Source of the DNA: Deltaproteobacteria bacterium
GTDB lineage: Bacteria; Desulfobacterota; Desulfobulbia; Desulfobulbales; Desulfocapsaceae
Length of the DNA: 8,429 nt
Direction of reading: 5' to 3'
NCBI GenBank assembly: GCA_021779275.1
Contig: JAJYAX010000049.1
Span: 1-8,429, forward strand
Below are positions 5,203 through 8,429 of the stretch, piece by piece. The notes beneath the pieces were generated by a model. It saw nothing but the letters and a program-made list of their open reading frames with translations, did not search any database and was not told the DNA's origin. Numbering within the stretch: the stretch's first letter is position 1; each line of letters opens with the position of its first letter. Position numbers and translations under genes: made by a program.

Positions 5203-6003
5203 ATGACCCAATTCAAGAATGCGATGGAGGTCTACAGACTCCTGGATAAATCCAACTGCAAGAAGTGTTTCCTGCCCACCTGTCTCGCCTTTGCCGGCGC
5301 CGTCTTCACAGGCCATAAGCAGCTGCACGAATGCCCGAATCTCTCCCGGGACCTCATCGCTCAGCTGGGCGGCGACACCCTGGCAGTTGCTCCATTTGAC
5401 CAGATAATCAATGATATAATGCAGAAACTGCAGAAAGAGATTCAATCTTTAGATCTTCAGGAAACAGCCCGCCTGCTGGGAGAAGAATTTTCTGGCGGCA
5501 GATTGACCCTGAAGGTTCTCGGCAAGAAATTCAGTGTCGATGCGAACGGCACGATCTTCACCGAGATCCATGTCAACCCATGGGTCGCCGTACCGGTATA
5601 CAAGTATATCCTGAAGGGAGCAAAAAAGGAGATAACGGGCGACTGGGTCCCCTTTCGCGAGCTGCCCGACGGCCGAGAGGGGGCCAGCCTCTTTGCCCAG
5701 CGATGCGAGAAACCGCTCAAGAAGCTTGCCGACATCACCACCGATCTCTTCGACGATATCATCCATCTCTTCAGCGGTCGGCAGGTCGAGAACTATTATG
5801 ACTCCGATATCTCCATCGTCCTTACCCCCTTGCCCAAGATACCGATGCTGATCTGTTACTGGAGGGCGGATGCAGAGATGGATTCGGATCTGAAAATCTT
5901 TTTTGACGCCGCGGCGGAAGAAAATCTCGATGCCGATTCTCTGAACTCACTGTCCACCGGATTTACCAGAATGATTCAGAAGATCGCCTTGCGGCACAGT
6001 TGA
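5203..6003 (+). CDS. DUF3786 protein with N-terminal corrinoid-protein-like Fe-S motif
   Basis: This 266-residue cytoplasmic protein has an N-terminal cysteine motif, C19-x2-C22-x4-C27-x16-C44P, within NCKKCFLPTCLAFAGAV. That arrangement is the [4Fe-4S] motif (PF04060 type) at the start of the corrinoid/Fe-S protein large subunit AcsC/CdhE and of RnfB. The usual glycine after the second cysteine is replaced by F23. The rest (about 85-266) matches DUF3786, with WVAVPVYKYIL (about 126-136), GDWVPFRELPDG and, near the C-terminus, a PKIPMLICYWRADAEM stretch. The family is common in anaerobes and its function is unknown. The ATG at 5203 is chosen for AAGGA 8 bp upstream; an in-frame GTG at 5167 would add 12 residues without support. 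Citrate synthase follows after 84 bp on the same strand, so co-transcription is possible. A redox or corrinoid-related role is inference. Confidence 0.85.
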   Translation: MTQFKNAMEVYRLLDKSNCKKCFLPTCLAFAGAVFTGHKQLHECPNLSRDLIAQLGGDTLAVAPFDQIINDIMQKLQKEIQSLDLQETARLLGEEFSGGRLTLKVLGKKFSVDANGTIFTEIHVNPWVAVPVYKYILKGAKKEITGDWVPFRELPDGREGASLFAQRCEKPLKKLADITTDLFDDIIHLFSGRQVENYYDSDISIVLTPLPKIPMLICYWRADAEMDSDLKIFFDAAAEENLDADSLNSLSTGFTRMIQKIALRHS

Positions 6004-6029
6004 CTGATAGTGCAAATCTATACTAGGAT
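6000..6029 (+). promoter_or_regulatory. Weak candidate promoter for citrate synthase
   Basis: TTGACT (6000-6005), an 18-bp spacer and TAGGAT (6024-6029) lie between the DUF3786 stop codon and the citrate synthase start. The -10 matches only four of six bases, so citrate synthase may instead depend on the promoter upstream of the DUF3786 gene. Confidence 0.25.
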
Positions 6030-6087
6030 AATGGAAGAAAATCGGAATGCACGATACCGAATCTCTGAACCTTAACTGGGGAACACC

Positions 6088-7374
6088 ATGAATGAGAAGG
6101 CAACATTGCTGGTAGGCGGCAAGAGCTACGAACTGGATGTCATCACCGGCACTGAAAACGAAAAATGCATCGACATTCAAGACTTGCGCTCACGATCAGG
6201 ATATATCACCATGGATCCGGGCTATGGGAATACCGGCTCATGTTTCTCTTCAATCACCTATGTGGACGGCACCAACGGAATTCTCCGGTATCGCGGCTAC
6301 CCTATCGAGCAGGTGGCCGAAAAGGCGAGCTTTGTCGAGATCGCCTATCTTATCCTCTATGGAGAGCTGCCCAAGCCGCGAAGAATGAAGGCCTTCTCGG
6401 AGGCGTTGAACGAGCACGCAGCTCTGCATACCAACCTGGAACATCATTTCTCCGGCTTTCCCAAGGATGCCCCGCCCATGGCTATCCTGTCGGCCATGCT
6501 CAACCTGGTCGCCTGCTTTCATCCGGAGGTCCTTGAGGTGCATGCCGATGGTCCTGAATTTGATAGAACGGCGGCCCTGCTGCTCTCAAAGGTCCGGACC
6601 ATCAGCGCCTTTGCCTACCGGATGGCCACCGGCAAGCCCTTTAATCACCCCAATCCGAACCTGAGCTATTGCGCCAATTTCCTGCATATGATGTTCTCCG
6701 AGCCCTACCAGGACTTCGTCGCCAGCCCGGTGGTGGAACGAGCGATGAACCTTTTTCTGGTCCTGCATGCGGATCACGAACAGAACTGCTCCACCTCGAC
6801 GGTCCGTGTTGTCGGCAGCTCCAGGGCCAATCTCTTCAGCTCCGTTGCGGCCGGGGTCTGCGCGCTGTGGGGGCCCCTGCATGGAGGAGCCAACACCGGC
6901 GTCATCAAGATGCTCGAAGACATCAAGGCCTCGGGAAAATCGATCACCTCGTATATCGACATGGCCAAGGATAAAAACAGCACCTTCCGGCTGATGGGCT
7001 TCGGCCACCGGGTCTATAAAAACTTCGATCCGAGATCGATCATCCTGAAAAAACAGGTCCATGATGTCCTGCAGGAGCTGCATCTCGACGATTCCCTGCT
7101 GGAGATCGCCCTCGAGCTGGAGGCGGCCACACTGAATGATGACTACTTCCTCAGCCGCCATCTGTATCCCAATGTGGATTTCTACAGCGGCATCCTGCTC
7201 CGCGCCATCGGCATCCCGTTGAATATGTACACCGTGATGTTTGCCATAGGCAGAATGCCGGGTTGGATCTCCAACTGGAAAGAGCTGCACCAGCATAATC
7301 AGCGCATCTCCCGGCCGAGACAGATCTATACCGGCTACACCGAAAGGCCCTTTGTACCGACAGCCGAACGCTGA
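6088..7374 (+). CDS. gltA: Type II citrate synthase (Si type)
   Basis: This enzyme condenses acetyl-CoA with oxaloacetate to citrate, the entry step of the TCA cycle in the cytoplasm. At 428 residues it has the full length of Gram-negative type II enzymes and aligns end to end with E. coli GltA from memory. Catalytic residues are all present: H265 in WGPLHGGAN, H307 in MGFGHRVYKNFDPR, and D364 in YPNVDFYSG. The oxaloacetate-binding H230 in HADHEQN and the C-terminal RPRQ arginine are also kept. GGGGA lies 5 bp before the ATG. It follows the DUF3786 gene by 84 bp and ends at a strong terminator. Residues I recall as the NADH-inhibition site of the E. coli enzyme are mostly changed (R109 to E, Y145 to H, R163 to L, C206 to Y), so NADH control is probably lost. 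A methylcitrate synthase role is less likely because those are usually shorter. Confidence 0.95.
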   Translation: MNEKATLLVGGKSYELDVITGTENEKCIDIQDLRSRSGYITMDPGYGNTGSCFSSITYVDGTNGILRYRGYPIEQVAEKASFVEIAYLILYGELPKPRRMKAFSEALNEHAALHTNLEHHFSGFPKDAPPMAILSAMLNLVACFHPEVLEVHADGPEFDRTAALLLSKVRTISAFAYRMATGKPFNHPNPNLSYCANFLHMMFSEPYQDFVASPVVERAMNLFLVLHADHEQNCSTSTVRVVGSSRANLFSSVAAGVCALWGPLHGGANTGVIKMLEDIKASGKSITSYIDMAKDKNSTFRLMGFGHRVYKNFDPRSIILKKQVHDVLQELHLDDSLLEIALELEAATLNDDYFLSRHLYPNVDFYSGILLRAIGIPLNMYTVMFAIGRMPGWISNWKELHQHNQRISRPRQIYTGYTERPFVPTAER

Positions 7375-7440
7375 CTCCAGCCCATTTTTCTCTCCCGGCC
7401 GCACAAAGAGCAAGGAGAGTAAAAACCTCCCTCAAGATTT

Positions 7441-7480
7441 CGCTCTCTAGGTTCTCAGCCTAGGGAGCGTCAGCTTTTTT
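7441..7480 (+). terminator. Rho-independent terminator after citrate synthase
   Basis: An 11-bp stem (7441-7451 with 7459-7469) that includes one G-U pair encloses the loop TTCTCAG. Six Ts follow at 7475-7480, five bases past the stem. It lies 67 bp downstream of the citrate synthase stop and should end that transcript. Confidence 0.85.
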
Positions 7481-7482
7481 AT

Positions 7483-7514
7483 CGGGTGACAATCGGATTT
7501 CAGCCGATTGCCCG
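7483..7514 (+). repeat. Bulged stem-loop in the acyl-CoA synthetase leader
   Basis: Perfect 7-bp arms CAATCGG and CCGATTG around ATTTCAG are extended by CGGG (7483-7486) pairing with CCCG (7511-7514), leaving TGA bulged. It starts 2 bp after the terminator's T-run and has no T-run of its own. Confidence 0.45.
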
Positions 7515-7539
7515 CCTTCCGGGTATCCATTAGTGTGTT

Positions 7540-7557
7540 TTGACAATACGGATTGTC
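7540..7557 (+). promoter_or_regulatory. TTGACA box overlapping palindrome GACAAT-ACGG-ATTGTC
   Basis: A consensus -35 hexamer (7540-7545) overlaps a perfect 6-bp-arm inverted repeat (7542-7557). It lies 121 bp upstream of the acyl-CoA synthetase start. No acceptable -10 box lies 16-18 bp downstream, so the promoter is uncertain, but the palindrome is a good operator candidate. Confidence 0.4.
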
Positions 7558-7665
7558 TCAGATCTCTCTATCCGATTCAACGCAGGTTTTCTTTTCCGGC
7601 AAAACACCCGGTCCTGGCGGAGCAGAGAAAGCTGCAACGCCCAGGAGATCCCGGCATTCAACAAT

Positions 7666-7670
7666 GGAGG
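7666..7670 (+). promoter_or_regulatory. Ribosome binding site that sets the acyl-CoA synthetase start
   Basis: GGAGG lies 8 bp before the ATG at 7679-7681. Two other in-frame ATGs (7664 and 7673) overlap it or lie too close, so 7679 is preferred. Confidence 0.65.
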
Positions 7671-7678
7671 AAATGCCC

Positions 7679-8429
7679 ATGAATGAACCACGTGTCAATT
7701 TCGATGTCCTCAGTCCGGTCCAGTTTCTGATCCGCAGCGCCAATGTGTACCCCGATAAAACCGCCGTCGTGCACGGCAATACCCGGTACACCTACGCAGA
7801 ATTTTATGCCCGGGTCAATCGTTTGGCCGATGCCTTGAAAAAACAGGGAATAGGCCTGGACGACAAGGTGGCGTTTCTCTGTCCGAACATCCCCCCCATG
7901 CTGGAGGCCCATAATGCCGTGCCGATGATCGGCGCCGTTCTGGTCAGCATCAACATCCGGCTGGCCCCAAGTGAGATTTCCTATATAATCAATCATTCCG
8001 ACGCCAAGGCCGTCTTTGTCGACACCGAATTCGCCAAATCCATCCAACCAATCCTGAAAGAGCTGGAAAAGGTCAAGTTTTTCGTCAATATCTGTGACAT
8101 TGACGACGCCATTCCGCTGCCAGGTCCTGATTACGAGACCTTTCTGGCAACCGGCTCACCGGAACCGGTCCCCGTTGCAGTCGAGAGCGAACGGCAGGTG
8201 GCAACCATCAACTATACCAGCGGCACCACAGGACGGCCGAAGGGCGTTATGTACCATCACCGGGGCGCCTATCTGAACGCGCTGGGCGAGATACTGGAAT
8301 CCGGTATGAATGCGAGTTCAGTCTATCTCTGGACCCTGCCGATGTTCCACTGCAACGGCTGGTGCTTCACCTGGGGGGTCACCGCCATCGGCGGGACGCA
8401 TGTCTGCCTGCGTCAGGTCGTCGCCGCGG
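7679..8429 (+). CDS. AMP-forming acyl-CoA synthetase, 3' end outside window
   Basis: The first 250 residues of an acyl-CoA synthetase that activates a carboxylic acid with ATP, through an acyl-AMP, to its CoA thioester. Family members run about 540 residues, so roughly half is visible. The sequence shows the N-terminal SPVQFLIRSANVYPDKTAVVHG (about 12-33), AFLCPNIPPMLEAHNAV (about 62-78), INIRLAPSEISYIINHSDAK (about 90-109), the ATP-binding loop YTSGTTGRPKG (179-189) and LPMFHCNGW (220-228). The run after this, FTWGVTAIGGTHVCLR, is typical of the medium/long-chain and plant AAE-like group rather than acetyl-CoA synthetase. The acyl substrate cannot be set from this half. The gene lies downstream of the citrate synthase terminator, so it is probably transcribed on its own. 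Confidence 0.93.
   Translation, partial: MNEPRVNFDVLSPVQFLIRSANVYPDKTAVVHGNTRYTYAEFYARVNRLADALKKQGIGLDDKVAFLCPNIPPMLEAHNAVPMIGAVLVSINIRLAPSEISYIINHSDAKAVFVDTEFAKSIQPILKELEKVKFFVNICDIDDAIPLPGPDYETFLATGSPEPVPVAVESERQVATINYTSGTTGRPKGVMYHHRGAYLNALGEILESGMNASSVYLWTLPMFHCNGWCFTWGVTAIGGTHVCLRQVVAA

Larger units (their letters stand above)
7375..7678. other. Intergenic region between citrate synthase and acyl-CoA synthetase
   Basis: About 304 bp with no supported gene. It holds the terminator at 7441-7480, a second stem-loop at 7483-7514, and a palindrome with a TTGACA box at 7540-7557. The sequence TGACAATCGGATT (7487-7499) recurs at 7541-7554 with one extra A. No good -10 box follows the TTGACA. 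Confidence 0.55.

Noticed and set aside
6031..6075. 14-codon frame (ATG to TAA) between the DUF3786 and citrate synthase genes
   Set aside because: Too short, no ribosome binding site of note, and no similarity to anything known.
6586..7413. Long minus-strand open frame (275 codons) opposite citrate synthase
   Set aside because: It is antisense to a complete and unmistakable citrate synthase gene and has no recognisable domain.
7540..7571. Standard sigma-70 promoter from the TTGACA at 7540
   Set aside because: No acceptable -10 box lies at 16-18 bp; the nearest AT-containing hexamers are 20 bp or more away. Kept only as a possible operator/-35 element.
7658..8047. Minus-strand frame of 129 codons opposite the acyl-CoA synthetase
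   Set aside because: The opposite strand codes for a clear AMP-binding enzyme; this frame is its shadow.

Overview
The window looks like a chromosomal metabolic region of an anaerobic Gram-negative bacterium, most likely a sulfur-cycling member of the Desulfobacterota (a Desulfobulbales-type genome). That placement is inferred from gene content: a DUF3786 protein with a corrinoid-protein-like Fe-S motif, a fused SpmA/SpmB membrane protein, a TauE/SafE exporter, an FMN-binding flavin reductase-like protein and a Gram-negative type II citrate synthase. There are no rRNA or tRNA genes, no CRISPR array, no insertion sequence and no phage genes. Nothing here is clearly a new defence or mobile system. 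The most interesting material is regulatory DNA and two poorly described proteins.

Layout. Bases 1-1717 (minus strand) hold a two-gene unit: an unrecognised 351-residue protein with a probable internal duplication, followed 2 bp later by a flavin reductase-family protein. A short array of 9-bp CACGAAGGA-type units lies just past the end of that pair. Bases 1718-1890 have no gene but carry three inverted repeats and a possible promoter for the pair. Bases 1891-4793 (minus strand) hold a probable operon read in the order GntR/FadR-type regulator, TauE/SafE exporter (ATGA overlap with the regulator), then, after 162 bp with two hairpins, a SpmA-SpmB fusion. Its promoter is unusually clear: a perfect TATAAT and a TTGGTT -35 box 17 bp apart, with one 14-bp palindromic operator over the -35 box and a near-identical copy over the expected transcription start. 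This strongly suggests autoregulation.

Bases 4857-5202 are a divergent control region of about 345 bp with a 9-bp-stem inverted repeat, a perfect 13-bp palindrome and a candidate promoter facing right. Bases 5203-7374 (plus strand) hold the DUF3786/Fe-S protein and citrate synthase, separated by 84 bp. A strong intrinsic terminator at 7441-7480 ends this unit. A leader with two more inverted repeats (7483-7514 and 7542-7557) precedes an acyl-CoA synthetase (from 7679) that runs off the window end.

How the genes may work together. The central operon reads as ligand-controlled export: an FCD-domain repressor that keeps its metal-binding Asp/His set senses a small organic acid and controls a TauE/SafE exporter and perhaps the SpmAB-like membrane protein. 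The right half is central carbon metabolism: acetyl-CoA entry into citrate, and activation of a carboxylic acid to its CoA thioester. The citrate synthase keeps all catalytic residues but has lost most residues I recall as the NADH-inhibition site of the E. coli enzyme. The link between the DUF3786 protein and citrate synthase is by position only.
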